Source: JBELHR01 sp049606855 (GTDB lineage Bacteria; Bacteroidota; Bacteroidia; Flavobacteriales; Flavobacteriaceae). Taken from it: DNA of 64,000 bases. Position numbers and translations under genes: made by a program. Positions 25,839 to 35,226 of the stretch are shown one piece after another; the first letter of the stretch is position 1, and each line of letters opens with the position of its first letter. The notes beneath the pieces are model-generated. The model searched no databases and was not told where the DNA came from. It was given only the letters and a program-made list of their open reading frames with translations. The DNA is taken from NCBI GenBank assembly GCA_049606855.1, contig JBMYVY010000008.1, forward strand, positions 1 through 64,000, given 5' to 3'.

Positions 25839-26354
25839 TTATTCTGCTTTTTTTAGTTCGCTGATTTTTCCGTCGTAAGATATTGAATTTCTCCCAGAAC
25901 TATTGACATATAGTCGTGCACTTGTTCCTTTAATGACAAATTTAAAATTTAAAGACTCACTTGAGTATTTTCCTTGAAATGTAATTTCAATTTCTCGCTT
26001 GTCATCATCGTATTTAATATTATATTTTTCCGGTTTACCCTTAAATTCAATTCCCATTGAATCATGGTTGTATGTGTTTACTGTTTGGCTGCTTCCAAAA
26101 TAAGGGAGCATCACATCCATTTCACTTCCATCGTAGTCTAAAGAATTGGGTGTAGTCATAAGATTTCTTCTGGCGGATCCTGTCGGCATTGACCATTCTG
26201 CTATAAAGCGATAATTATTACTTTCTATTAAAGATTTCAAGTCGTTGTATGCTTCGACCTTTGCCGCTTCTTTTTTTTCTTTTTTCGATAAATCCTGAGC
26301 GTTTAAGGTATTCAAACATAGGAAAGTAATCAGGACTAGGCTTAAATATTTCAT
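25839..26354 (-). CDS. DUF4251 protein, paralogue 1
   Basis: A 171-residue exported protein with signal peptide (ending LNAQDLSK). The conserved blocks MLPYFGSSQTVNTY, IEFKGKPEKYNIKY, ITFQGKYSSESLNF and SSGRNSISYDGKI are clearest here, and this copy is closest to paralogue 2. It is first of the three tandem genes and starts 47 bp after the membrane-protein gene that follows dnaE. No enzyme motif is seen; a structural or binding role in the periplasm is a guess. Confidence 0.75.
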   Translation of the reverse strand: MKYLSLVLITFLCLNTLNAQDLSKKEKKEAAKVEAYNDLKSLIESNNYRFIAEWSMPTGSARRNLMTTPNSLDYDGSEMDVMLPYFGSSQTVNTYNHDSMGIEFKGKPEKYNIKYDDDKREIEITFQGKYSSESLNFKFVIKGTSARLYVNSSGRNSISYDGKISELKKAE

Positions 26355-26401
26355 AATTTGATGGTTTTATTGATAAATATACATCAAATTTTATGCCTAA
26401 G

Positions 26402-26998
26402 TTATTGAAGATTCATCAAAGCATAATACGCCACCAAACTAAATATTATTCCTATGCCTAATGGGGTTGTAATGGATCTTGGAGTGAAACTTGCTGATTT
26501 GCCGATATACCGGTTCCAAAACAAGGTCCCTATAAGGTAGGCTCCTAAAATTGAAAGGACTAAACTTAAAATTAAATTGTTGGCGAAATACCCCACTAGG
26601 GCATTACTCGCAATCATGTATAGACCCCCAATCAAAAGCACTTGATAACCCAGTTGCGGCTTATTTAATCGCCTTAAATTAATCATCATTAATACAGCGC
26701 CAAAAAAAGCAGAGAAAAATAATGAAAAGCCCCAAATAGCAATTTGACTATACAATTCAATTGGTGGAGCAGCTTGATCTAAGTTTCTCTCGATATCGAT
26801 ATGCTCAATTCCGTTGGCTTCATCTTCAATTTTCTGTAAATGAGCGTAGTCATGAGCTTCAAAATCCAATTCTCTCGTTTGAAGTTCTTTTTCAATTTCC
26901 TTCAAAGCCTCTACCGTATATAAATCGGTTTTTTGGTATAAGTCCAAGAGTTTAAATCGATCAAGTTTTTTGATTTTATCAATAAATGTTTGATTCAT
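26402..26998 (-). CDS. Membrane protein of unknown function downstream of dnaE
   Basis: A 198-residue protein with a charged N-terminal half (about 1-80, helical, containing RFKLLDLYQKTDLYTVEALKE) and about four membrane helices from residue 85 to the end. I do not recognise the family. It begins one base after the dnaE stop, so it is cotranscribed with dnaE, which may reflect only genome compaction. Confidence 0.6.
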   Translation of the reverse strand: MNQTFIDKIKKLDRFKLLDLYQKTDLYTVEALKEIEKELQTRELDFEAHDYAHLQKIEDEANGIEHIDIERNLDQAAPPIELYSQIAIWGFSLFFSAFFGAVLMMINLRRLNKPQLGYQVLLIGGLYMIASNALVGYFANNLILSLVLSILGAYLIGTLFWNRYIGKSASFTPRSITTPLGIGIIFSLVAYYALMNLQ

Positions 26999-26999
26999 C

Positions 27000-29900
27000 T
27001 TAGTTTATCTTAAAGTCAATTTGATGTTGGTCTAAGGTAGACAAAAGTTCGTTTGAGGCATGTAATTTCATTCCTCTACTTGGAAGGGTAACTTCAAGTT
27101 TTTCTTGAGGGTCTCTTAAACTGAATCTCAAACCGAGCTTCCCTCCTTCAAAGGGGCTGAGTAAAGTGTATAAATCGTCTGTCTTTTGATCAGTTAATTC
27201 TCTTACATTGATTCTAATGGTTATTTTTTCCAGTTTCTCTTGAAGTACATCGTGCAACAGGGCAAAAGAATTAAACTTTAATCGCGGTTCGCCTTCAACC
27301 CCCTCCTTATTAATCCATCCTTTTTGCATGGTTGCACTCATAAATAAAAATGAATTGGGAACCAGGAAATGTCTAAATTGCATGTATTCATTACCAAAAA
27401 TTCGAAACTCATGTTGGTCTGAATAATCCTCTAAAGTAAAAGTTGCCCAACCTTTACCCATTTTTGAGACTCGGTGTTCGGCTACGGTTAAAATTCCTCC
27501 AAAACTCATTTTACGACCAATTAATCTTTGTAAATCTCCACTGAGTTCTGATAAATCCGTATTGCAAAAATGAAGCTCGTTTTTGAAATCATCAAGGGGG
27601 TGAGCTGAAATATACATTCCAACCACTTCTTTTTCTTTTGCCAGTAATTCCATAGTTCCCCAGGTATCGCAGACCGGAAGTATAGGTTCTGGCATTTCCT
27701 CAGAGGTACTTTCACCAAAAAGGCTTACCTGTGAAGAATTTTGTGCCTCTTGAAACTTATTACCATATTTAATGACCTTCTCCAAGAAAGGGTTTCCTTT
27801 TTCATCCAAAACGTAATACTGAGCTCTGTGCGTTCCCGGGAAGGAATCGAATCCTCCTGCAAGAACCAAGGAATCAAAAGCCTTTTTATTGGCAGCTCGT
27901 AAATCGATTCGACGGGCTAGATCAAAAATTGATTTATAAGGGCCATTTTCTTTTCGTTCAGCAATTATTGCTCTAACGGCACCTGAGCCAACTCCTTTGA
28001 TTGCCCCAAGTCCGAAACGAATTGCTCCTTCTTTGTTTACCGAGAATTTTAAATAGGATTCGTTCACGTCTGGTCCCAAAACCTCAATTCCAGCCCGTTT
28101 ACATTCCTCCATGAAAAAGGTGACTTGCTTTATGTCATTCATGTTGTTGGAAAGTACCGCCGCCATATATTCTGCGGGATAATGGGCTTTTAAATAAGCT
28201 GTTTGATAGGCAATCCAAGCATAACAAGTGGAATGAGATTTGTTAAATGCATAGGAAGCAAATGCTTCCCAGTCGGTCCAAATCTTTTCTAATTTTTTTG
28301 CTTCGTGTCCTTTGGCGGAGGCTTGCTCTAGGAATTTCGGTTTCATCTTTGCCAGAACAGCATGTTGCTTTTTACCCATGGCTTTACGCAGAACATCGGC
28401 TTCACCTTTTGTGAAATCTGCCAGCTTCTGAGAAAGTAGCATTACTTGCTCCTGATAAACCGTAATTCCATAGGTCTCCTTTAGGTACTCTTCACAAGCA
28501 TCTAAATCATAGGAAATTTCTTCCCTTCCGTGCTTACGATTAATGAACGAGGGAATATATTCTAAAGGCCCTGGTCTATATAGGGCGTTCATCGCAATCA
28601 AATCTGCAAAAACAGTCGGCTTTAATTCGCGCATGTATTTTTGCATCCCAGGAGATTCATATTGAAAAATACCGATGGTTTCTCCTCTTTGGAAAAGTTC
28701 ATACGTTTTTTCATCATCCAAAGGAAAGCTTTCCGGGTCGAGTTCAACTCCGTGAATGGCTTTGATCATCTTCACCGAATCCTTGATTAGTGTCAGTGTT
28801 TTCAATCCAAGGAAATCCATTTTTAACAATCCAGCATTTTCAACCACTGAGTTGTCAAACTGAGTGACATACATGTCTGAATCCTTGGCTAGAGCTACAG
28901 GTACAAATTTGGTAATATCGTCAGGGGTGATAATCACACCACAGGCGTGTATCCCTGTATTTCTCAAAGAGCCCTCAAGAACTCGTGCCTTGCGAACGGT
29001 TTCTCCTAAAAGGTCATTGCCCTCAGCAATCTTTTTGAGTTCATTTACTTGCTCAAGTTCATCAGATCTTAATTTTTCTTTAAGGGCTTTGTCATCCAAG
29101 GAGAAAATTTTTGCAAGTTTCATCCCAGGAATTAACTTGGCAATACGATCAGCTTCATACAATGGGAGATCCAGTACTCTCGCGGTATCACGAATAGCCG
29201 ATTTAGCCGCCATGGTACCATAAGTGATAATCTGAGCCACTTGATTGGCTCCGTATTTGTCAATTACATAGTCCATTACCAATGAACGCCCTTCATCATC
29301 GAAATCAATATCAATATCAGGCATGGATACACGTTCCGGGTTCAAGAAGCGCTCAAAAAGAAGGTCGTATTTGATGGGGTCGATATTTGTAATCCCAAGG
29401 CAATAGGCCACTGCCGATCCGGCAGCTGATCCACGACCTGGACCGACAGAAACGCCCATATCTCTAGCTGCACGAATGAAATCCTCGACAATTAAAAAAT
29501 ATCCAGGATATCCGGTTTTGGCGATAACATCCAATTCAAAATCCAGTCGTTCGGCAATATCATCAGTAATTTCTCCATAACGATCTTTTGCTCCGACGTA
29601 AGTTATGTGTTTTAAATAATTATTCTCTCCACGCTTTCCTCCGTCCTCTAAATCCTTTGGGTCTTCGAATTCTTCCCCAATCTCAAAGGCCGGTAACAGA
29701 ACATCACGTGCAAGTTCAAAAGGGGTGATTTTGTCAACAACTTCTTGGATGTTTACAATGCTTTCAGGATGATCTTCAAATAAAGCTTTCATCTCTGAAG
29801 TGGACTTAAAATAATATTCGTGATTGGGTAGACCGTATCTCAGACCTCTACCTTTCCCAATTGGTGTTGCTTGTTTTTCTCCATCTTTAACGCAGAGTAA

Positions 29901-31340
29901 AATATCGTGGGGATCGGCATCTTCCTTATTCAAGTAAAAGGTGTTGTTTGTCGCAACGCTTTTTATTTGATGCTTCGCTGCAAATTGTAAAAGGATTTCG
30001 TTGATGTGATCTTCATCTTCTTGACCGTGTCTCATCAACTCTATGTATAGATCCTCTCCAAACTGTTCTTTCCACCACAAAAGGGATTCTTCAGCTTGTT
30101 TTTCACCGATATTTAAAATCTTATTTGGAACTTCTCCATAAAGATTCCCGGTCAGAACAATTAAATCTTCTTTATACTGTTCAACAACCTTTTTATCAAT
30201 TCGAGGTACATAATAGAATCCGTCAACAAACGCAATGGAGGACATCTTTGATAGATTTTCGTATCCTCTTTTGTTTTTGGCCAGAAAAACCATTTGATAA
30301 CCATTGTCCTTTCGCGACTTGTCTAAATGATCTTCACAAACGAAAAATTCTCCACCAACTATCGGTGTGATTTCTTGTTCACCAGCTTCTTTTAATGCTT
30401 TGTTTTTTCCATAAACTGCGTTTACAAAATGAAAGGCAGCCATCATATTACCGGTGTCGGTAAGGGCAACAGCTGTCATTTTATCTGCAGCTGCAGCTTC
30501 TACTAAGGCTCCAATTTGTATAGTAGATTGAAGTATAGAGTATTGTGTGTGATTGTGCAGATGAGCATATTTGGCCTGTTCAAAAGCCTCCTTTTCCTCA
30601 CTGGAAATCTCTTTTTTTAGGCCTGCTGAACCTCCCTGTTTTTTGAGCTGTGCACTTGCTTTTTTCAGATTGAGGTGCTCTAGGCCAATTACTCCAATTG
30701 GTCCAGGGTTGAATTTGTTGAACTCCTCAAGGTAACCAGGCTCTTGATTTAATTCATCAAGGCTGTAGGTCCCTCGTCGAACAAGCTCTAAAAAACAACG
30801 GGTGGTAGCTTCAACATCCGCAGTTGCATTATGAGCTTCAGAAAAAGCAGATCCAAATAAATATTGATGCAATTCGGTTAGAGTCGGCAACTTAAATTTA
30901 CCGCCTCGACCTCCGGGGATTTGACAGAGCAGGGCCGTTTTTTCTGTACAGGTATCTAAAACTGGAAGATCGAGAAGCGAACTGTTCATATTTGCTCGAT
31001 AAAATTCGCAGCCCATAATATTGACATCGAACCCTACGTTTTGACCAACGATAAAAGAGGCTTTATCAAGGGCAGATTTAAACCGTTCTAAACCTTCCTG
31101 CAAAGAAATTCCCTCAAGACTTGCAAGTTCTGTAGAAATACCGTGAATTTGCTCTGCGTCATAAGGAATATTAAAACCCTCAGGTTTAATCAAAAAATCT
31201 TGATGTTCTACAAGTTTTCCTTCACTGTCATGCAATTGCCAGGCTATTTGTATACAGCGTGGCCAATTGTCGGTGTCAGTCAAGGGTGCATTCCAATTTT
31301 TTGGAAGTCCTGTAGTCTCAGTATCAAAGATTAAGTACAT
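27000..31340 (-). CDS. dnaE: DNA polymerase III alpha subunit with fused N-terminal 3'-5' exonuclease
   Basis: The replicative polymerase, 1446 residues. Residues about 1-205 are a DnaQ-like exonuclease with intact motifs (FDTETTGLP, GQNVGFDVN, HNATADVEATTR). This is followed by a PHP domain from about 255 (HLHNHTQYSIL), the polymerase core with catalytic PDIDIDFDD near 672, the YQEQVM and FNKSHSTCYAW fingers region, helix-hairpin-helix segments and a C-terminal OB fold (about 1220-1310). Proofreading is therefore built into the same chain. This exonuclease-DnaE fusion is known from Bacteroidota. The gene heads a minus-strand run down to 24110. Confidence 0.97.
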   Translation of the reverse strand: MYLIFDTETTGLPKNWNAPLTDTDNWPRCIQIAWQLHDSEGKLVEHQDFLIKPEGFNIPYDAEQIHGISTELASLEGISLQEGLERFKSALDKASFIVGQNVGFDVNIMGCEFYRANMNSSLLDLPVLDTCTEKTALLCQIPGGRGGKFKLPTLTELHQYLFGSAFSEAHNATADVEATTRCFLELVRRGTYSLDELNQEPGYLEEFNKFNPGPIGVIGLEHLNLKKASAQLKKQGGSAGLKKEISSEEKEAFEQAKYAHLHNHTQYSILQSTIQIGALVEAAAADKMTAVALTDTGNMMAAFHFVNAVYGKNKALKEAGEQEITPIVGGEFFVCEDHLDKSRKDNGYQMVFLAKNKRGYENLSKMSSIAFVDGFYYVPRIDKKVVEQYKEDLIVLTGNLYGEVPNKILNIGEKQAEESLLWWKEQFGEDLYIELMRHGQEDEDHINEILLQFAAKHQIKSVATNNTFYLNKEDADPHDILLCVKDGEKQATPIGKGRGLRYGLPNHEYYFKSTSEMKALFEDHPESIVNIQEVVDKITPFELARDVLLPAFEIGEEFEDPKDLEDGGKRGENNYLKHITYVGAKDRYGEITDDIAERLDFELDVIAKTGYPGYFLIVEDFIRAARDMGVSVGPGRGSAAGSAVAYCLGITNIDPIKYDLLFERFLNPERVSMPDIDIDFDDEGRSLVMDYVIDKYGANQVAQIITYGTMAAKSAIRDTARVLDLPLYEADRIAKLIPGMKLAKIFSLDDKALKEKLRSDELEQVNELKKIAEGNDLLGETVRKARVLEGSLRNTGIHACGVIITPDDITKFVPVALAKDSDMYVTQFDNSVVENAGLLKMDFLGLKTLTLIKDSVKMIKAIHGVELDPESFPLDDEKTYELFQRGETIGIFQYESPGMQKYMRELKPTVFADLIAMNALYRPGPLEYIPSFINRKHGREEISYDLDACEEYLKETYGITVYQEQVMLLSQKLADFTKGEADVLRKAMGKKQHAVLAKMKPKFLEQASAKGHEAKKLEKIWTDWEAFASYAFNKSHSTCYAWIAYQTAYLKAHYPAEYMAAVLSNNMNDIKQVTFFMEECKRAGIEVLGPDVNESYLKFSVNKEGAIRFGLGAIKGVGSGAVRAIIAERKENGPYKSIFDLARRIDLRAANKKAFDSLVLAGGFDSFPGTHRAQYYVLDEKGNPFLEKVIKYGNKFQEAQNSSQVSLFGESTSEEMPEPILPVCDTWGTMELLAKEKEVVGMYISAHPLDDFKNELHFCNTDLSELSGDLQRLIGRKMSFGGILTVAEHRVSKMGKGWATFTLEDYSDQHEFRIFGNEYMQFRHFLVPNSFLFMSATMQKGWINKEGVEGEPRLKFNSFALLHDVLQEKLEKITIRINVRELTDQKTDDLYTLLSPFEGGKLGLRFSLRDPQEKLEVTLPSRGMKLHASNELLSTLDQHQIDFKIN

Positions 31341-31465
31341 GAATCAAGGCTTATTGATAAGGTTTTAAAATTAGCATAATTCAGTGGTTTTTTAGCACAT
31401 AGCTTTTGCTTTTTTATCAACAGGAGTTAATTTCGCTCAGTTTCAGTATTTTATTGTCCAAAGCC

Positions 31466-31497
31466 TTGTTCGATTCGAAAAGAAATTTGTAATTTTG
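31466..31497 (+). promoter_or_regulatory. Candidate promoter of rpsP operon
   Basis: -7 TAATTTTG (31490-31497) fits TAnnTTTG; a -33 TTG lies at 31466-31468 with a slightly long 21-bp spacer. The predicted transcript starts about 40 nt before rpsP. Confidence 0.5.
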
Positions 31498-31546
31498 CAG
31501 ACCAAATTAATAACCATAGGTCGAGTACCTATACAATTAAATTATT

Positions 31547-32095
31547 ATGCCAGTAAAAATTAGATTACAAAGACACGGTAAAAAAGGAAAACCTTTTTAC
31601 GCGATCGTTGCTGCTGATGCAAGATCAAAAAGAGATGGTAAATTCTTAGAGAAAATCGGAACTTACAATCCAAACACGAATCCTGCAACAATTAACCTTG
31701 ATGTGGATTCAGCTGTAAAATGGTTACAAAATGGAGCGCAGCCAACTGATACGGCTCGTAACATTTTATCTTATAAAGGTGCCATGTTGAAAAACCACTT
31801 ATTAGGTGGTGTGAGAAAAGGAGCTTTAACTGAGGAGCAAGCAGAGGAGAAATTCCAAGCTTGGGTATCTGAGAAAGAAGCTGCTGTTGATGCTAAAAAA
31901 TTAGGTCTTACTGCTGCACAAGCTGAAGAAAAGGCAAAGAAATTAGCTGCTGAAAAAGAAGTGAACGAAAAGCGTATGGCTGCTGCTGCTGAAGCGGAAG
32001 CTGCTGCACAAGCTGAAGCTGCTGCTGAAGAGGCTGCGGTTGAAGAAGCACCTGCTGAAGAAGCTGCATCTGAAGAAGAGAAGGCTGCTGAGTAA
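31547..32095 (+). CDS. rpsP: 30S ribosomal protein S16 with long Ala/Glu-rich tail
   Basis: Residues 1-80 are a normal S16 (MPVKIRLQRHGKKGKPFY, then DARSKRDGKFLEKIGTYNP). Most bacterial S16 proteins end near there, but this one has 182 residues. The extension is helical (about 85-145, with EKFQAWVSEKEAAVDAKK) and then nearly all Ala and Glu (about 140-182). Extended S16 is seen in Bacteroidota. The tail may fold as a coiled coil on the ribosome surface. It is first in an operon with rimM, 17 bp downstream. Confidence 0.96.
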   Translation: MPVKIRLQRHGKKGKPFYAIVAADARSKRDGKFLEKIGTYNPNTNPATINLDVDSAVKWLQNGAQPTDTARNILSYKGAMLKNHLLGGVRKGALTEEQAEEKFQAWVSEKEAAVDAKKLGLTAAQAEEKAKKLAAEKEVNEKRMAAAAEAEAAAQAEAAAEEAAVEEAPAEEAASEEEKAAE

Positions 32096-32112
32096 TTCAT
32101 TAATCTATCGAT

Positions 32113-32649
32113 ATGCGTAAAGAAGATTGTTTTTATTTAGGCAGAATCGTTAGAAAACACAGCTTTAGGGGAGAGGTCGTAGCTAAGTTAGACTCGGATG
32201 ACCCTGAAATTTATACGGAAATGGAATCAGTTTTTGTCGATATCGGCAATAACTTGGTTCCATTTTTTATTGAAGATAGTTTACTTCAAAAAGGAAACCA
32301 GCTCAGAATTAAATTCGAAGGAATAGACGACGAGCAGGATGCTGAAGCCATATTAAAAGCAGGTTTATACTTGCCCGCGGAATTACTTCCTGAATTGGAA
32401 GGCAATCAATTTTACTACCACGAGGTGATCGGAGGAGCTGTTTACGATCAAGAGCACGGGTATCTCGGTATACTCACTGGAATCAATGAGGCAACAGCCC
32501 AACCTTTATTTGAGATTGAAAATGGTGATCAACAATTGCTTATTCCAATGTTGGATGAATTTATCATTCACCTGGATAGAACAAAAAAAGAATTGACTTT
32601 GAAAGCCCCTGATGGTTTGATTGATTTTTATAAAGGTCAAAACAATTAA
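32113..32649 (+). CDS. rimM: Ribosome maturation factor RimM
   Basis: A 178-residue 30S maturation factor that binds S19 near the 16S head. It has the N-terminal RimM domain (CFYLGRIVRKHSFRGEVVAKL) and the C-terminal PRC-barrel (ELEGNQFYYHEVIGGAVYD, then LIPMLDEFIIHLD). It follows rpsP as in most bacteria, but the usual trmD does not follow; a trmN6-type methyltransferase does. Confidence 0.95.
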   Translation: MRKEDCFYLGRIVRKHSFRGEVVAKLDSDDPEIYTEMESVFVDIGNNLVPFFIEDSLLQKGNQLRIKFEGIDDEQDAEAILKAGLYLPAELLPELEGNQFYYHEVIGGAVYDQEHGYLGILTGINEATAQPLFEIENGDQQLLIPMLDEFIIHLDRTKKELTLKAPDGLIDFYKGQNN

Positions 32650-32650
32650 G

Positions 32651-33364
32651 ATGAGTTTTTTTAAATTCAAGGAGTTTCAAATTAAACAGGAGCAAAGTGC
32701 CATGAAAATTGGAACTGATGGAGTGCTCTTGGGGTCCTGGGTAAATTTAAATAAAGCATATACCATACTTGATGTCGGTACCGGAACTGGATTAATTGCG
32801 CTGATGATGGCTCAGCGAAGCAATGCAGAATTAATAGATGCCTTGGAGATTGAAGATGGGGCCTATGAAGAGGCGGTTTACAATTTTGAAAACAGTCCTT
32901 GGGCAGATCGACTGTTTTGCTACCACGCTGATTTTCAGGAGTTCATTAATGAAATGGATGAGCCTTATGATTTAATCATATCCAATCCTCCATTTTATAC
33001 AAGTAGCAATCCTTCACAGGATAGAGCCCGGTTTTTGGCTCGTGAAGAGGCTTCTTTGCCTTTTCATCAACTTTTTTCTGGATCGGCTCATCTTTTAAAC
33101 AATCAAGGAGTTTTGGCTCTCATACTCCCGGCCGAGGTGGATGAGCGAATTCAAGTGCTCGCTAAAGTGACCGGCTTGCAATTAAAGCGCAAATGTCTTG
33201 TTCGCGGTAATGAAGCTGCTGAGGTTAAACGAATCATGTATGAGTTTATCAAAACAAGTACTCCGCTTGAGACAGTAAACGAGTCCTTGATTATTGAAAT
33301 AGACCGTCATCAGTATACCGATGATTATAAAAACCTTGTAAAAGATTTTTATTTAGACCTCTAG
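32651..33364 (+). CDS. tRNA1(Val) (adenine-37-N6)-methyltransferase
   Basis: A 237-residue SAM-dependent methyltransferase of the TrmN6/YfiC group. SAM motif I is ILDVGTGTGLIALMMAQR and the adenine-binding motif is NPPFYTSS. The family start MSFFKFKEFQIKQEQSAMKIGTDG places the ATG at 32651, one base after the rimM stop; an upstream ATG at 32621 lies inside rimM and adds non-family residues. The 3' end overlaps the convergent gene by 12 bp. Confidence 0.9.
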   Translation: MSFFKFKEFQIKQEQSAMKIGTDGVLLGSWVNLNKAYTILDVGTGTGLIALMMAQRSNAELIDALEIEDGAYEEAVYNFENSPWADRLFCYHADFQEFINEMDEPYDLIISNPPFYTSSNPSQDRARFLAREEASLPFHQLFSGSAHLLNNQGVLALILPAEVDERIQVLAKVTGLQLKRKCLVRGNEAAEVKRIMYEFIKTSTPLETVNESLIIEIDRHQYTDDYKNLVKDFYLDL

Positions 33365-34699
33365 ACTCAACTCATAAGGAACTTCAACTTCTTTAAAAAT
33401 TATTCCATAGTCTTCGAGTTCTTCCAATATCGGAAGGTAAACCTCAGGATGAACTGGAATTTGCACACCAGGTCGCGTGATTTCTCCCAAAAGAATTTTA
33501 ACCGCTGCTATCCCTACAGGAAGTCCTACCGTTTTACTCATGGCAGTGTATGTCTGGTCTTGACCAATAACCATCATGGACGACTCGATTTGGCGTTTTT
33601 TTCCAGCCAATTCAAAACCAAATTTATGAAGCATTACAATCATGTCTTTGTCATCTTCTTCTAAGGACCAGGCTTGTTTTAAAATATGTTCCAAAACTTG
33701 AGCTGGACTTGCTTTTTTAAGCCCGACAATTTTCTTCGGATTACACAAATCCAATTCCATGAGTTTGTCCCACCTTAAATCATCTTGGTCAATTTTTAAA
33801 TAAGATCTCAGCTTTAATTCAACAGAATCTTTTGTGTTGTAGGCCAAAAATGAGTTAGTGAAATCTCTAAAACTCATGTGTTCTGTATCCTCCATGATAT
33901 AGGAATCATCGGTCATTCCCAATTGAACGATTAAATCCCAAGTCTTAGAAAATCCCAATCGTCTAATGGTTCCTCTATATAAGGTTTCAATATCCTCAAG
34001 ACCATAGAGTTCCCGATATTTCAGAGAATCACGATTTGCATAGCCCTCAAATTTACCAGCTCCTTGAATATTTAAAACCTCTGTTCTTCTAAATAATTTT
34101 TGATAAGGGATGTATTTGTATTTTCCTTCTTGAATGAATTTTGCTGCACCTCCCTGTCCTGCAAGAACTACATTTCTAGGATTCCACGTGAATTTATAAT
34201 TCCAAAGATTATTATCAGATTCTGGTGCAATAAGGCCCCCGGTAAAGGATTCAAACAACACCATTTTTCCGCCCTCAGCTTTTATTTGATCAATGACTTT
34301 CATTGCGCTCATATGATCAACACCAGGGTCTAAGCCTATTTCATTCATAAAGACCAAGCCTTTAAATTGGGCTTCTTCATTCAAAGACTTCATTTCTGGC
34401 GATACATAAGATGCTGTGACGAGGTGCTTTTTAAACTCCAGACAATCCTTTGCTAAGGAAATATGCATATGTGCTGGGAGCATGGAAATTACGACATCAC
34501 TTTGTTTTACTAAAGTTTGACGGTGCTCTTTATGTTCAATATTCAAAGCAACAGTCTTGATGCTCGAATCAAACTGCAAATGATCGATATCGCGATCTGC
34601 GATGCATATTTTAAATCCATGTTTGTTGGATTGTTCAATTAAATATTGAATTAAATTGCTTGCTGATCGACCTGCCCCAATGAGTAAAATTTGTTTCAT
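33353..34699 (-). CDS. Saccharopine dehydrogenase-like oxidoreductase
   Basis: A 448-residue NAD(P)-dependent enzyme with the Rossmann start LLIGAGRSASNLIQYL, the substrate-domain MNEIGLDPGVDHMSAM and ESFTGGLIAPE segments, and RRLGFSKTWDLI. These fit saccharopine dehydrogenase/reductase (lysine interconversion with 2-oxoglutarate). A lysine-ketoglutarate reductase partner is not nearby, so carboxynorspermidine synthase-type or other amino-acid dehydrogenase activity is a fair alternative. Single gene. Confidence 0.82.
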   Translation of the reverse strand: MKQILLIGAGRSASNLIQYLIEQSNKHGFKICIADRDIDHLQFDSSIKTVALNIEHKEHRQTLVKQSDVVISMLPAHMHISLAKDCLEFKKHLVTASYVSPEMKSLNEEAQFKGLVFMNEIGLDPGVDHMSAMKVIDQIKAEGGKMVLFESFTGGLIAPESDNNLWNYKFTWNPRNVVLAGQGGAAKFIQEGKYKYIPYQKLFRRTEVLNIQGAGKFEGYANRDSLKYRELYGLEDIETLYRGTIRRLGFSKTWDLIVQLGMTDDSYIMEDTEHMSFRDFTNSFLAYNTKDSVELKLRSYLKIDQDDLRWDKLMELDLCNPKKIVGLKKASPAQVLEHILKQAWSLEEDDKDMIVMLHKFGFELAGKKRQIESSMMVIGQDQTYTAMSKTVGLPVGIAAVKILLGEITRPGVQIPVHPEVYLPILEELEDYGIIFKEVEVPYELSLEV

Positions 34700-34830
34700 G
34701 TTCGCAAATTAGCAAAATTTATTAATGTTTGAAATAAAACAATAATAATATTAAGTGTGTAATTTTAAACAAAAAAAAGCTTGGTAAATAAATTATTCCC
34801 TTTATCTTTATTCATTATTTCAAAGGTAGT

Positions 34831-35196
34831 ATGGCAAAGATATTAATCGCTATTTTAGGAGGAATAACCGTGATCATGGGAGCATTAGGCAGCCACGCTT
34901 TGAGCAGCAAATTATCTCCTGAAGATTTGTCAAGTTATCAAACTGCGATTCTCTATCAATTTTTCCACGTCATTGTACTACTAATCATAAACAGTTTTGG
35001 ACTTGTCGATGAGGCTGCACTGAGGCAGTTGAATTGGCTATTTGGTCTGGGAATACTGTTCTTTTCCGGTTCGATTTATTTGATTAAACTCAGCTCGGTG
35101 AGTGCCAAAAGTATTTGGTTCGTAACACCATTGGGCGGTTTACTTTTAATCGCAGGCTGGTTTCTACTTGCTTATCAATTTTATAAACTCAAATAA
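34831..35196 (+). CDS. DUF423 membrane protein
   Basis: A 121-residue protein with four membrane helices. The N-terminal GALGSHALSSKLSPEDLSSYQTA and the HVIVLLI helix are the DUF423 (YgdD) signature. Function unknown in the family. A TATCTTTA box near 34804-34811, with TTGG about 20 bp upstream, may be its promoter. It precedes pckA by 30 bp. Confidence 0.85.
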   Translation: MAKILIAILGGITVIMGALGSHALSSKLSPEDLSSYQTAILYQFFHVIVLLIINSFGLVDEAALRQLNWLFGLGILFFSGSIYLIKLSSVSAKSIWFVTPLGGLLLIAGWFLLAYQFYKLK

Positions 35197-35226
35197 GGCT
35201 TTAAACAAACAACAAAAACACTAAAC

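Noticed and set aside
28864..29223. 119-residue plus-strand frame inside dnaE
   Set aside because: It lies wholly within the catalytic region of dnaE and shows no family motif.
31771..32100. 109-residue Ala/Ser-rich frame antisense to rpsP
   Set aside because: It mirrors the low-complexity Ala/Glu tail of S16; such antisense frames arise from codon bias.
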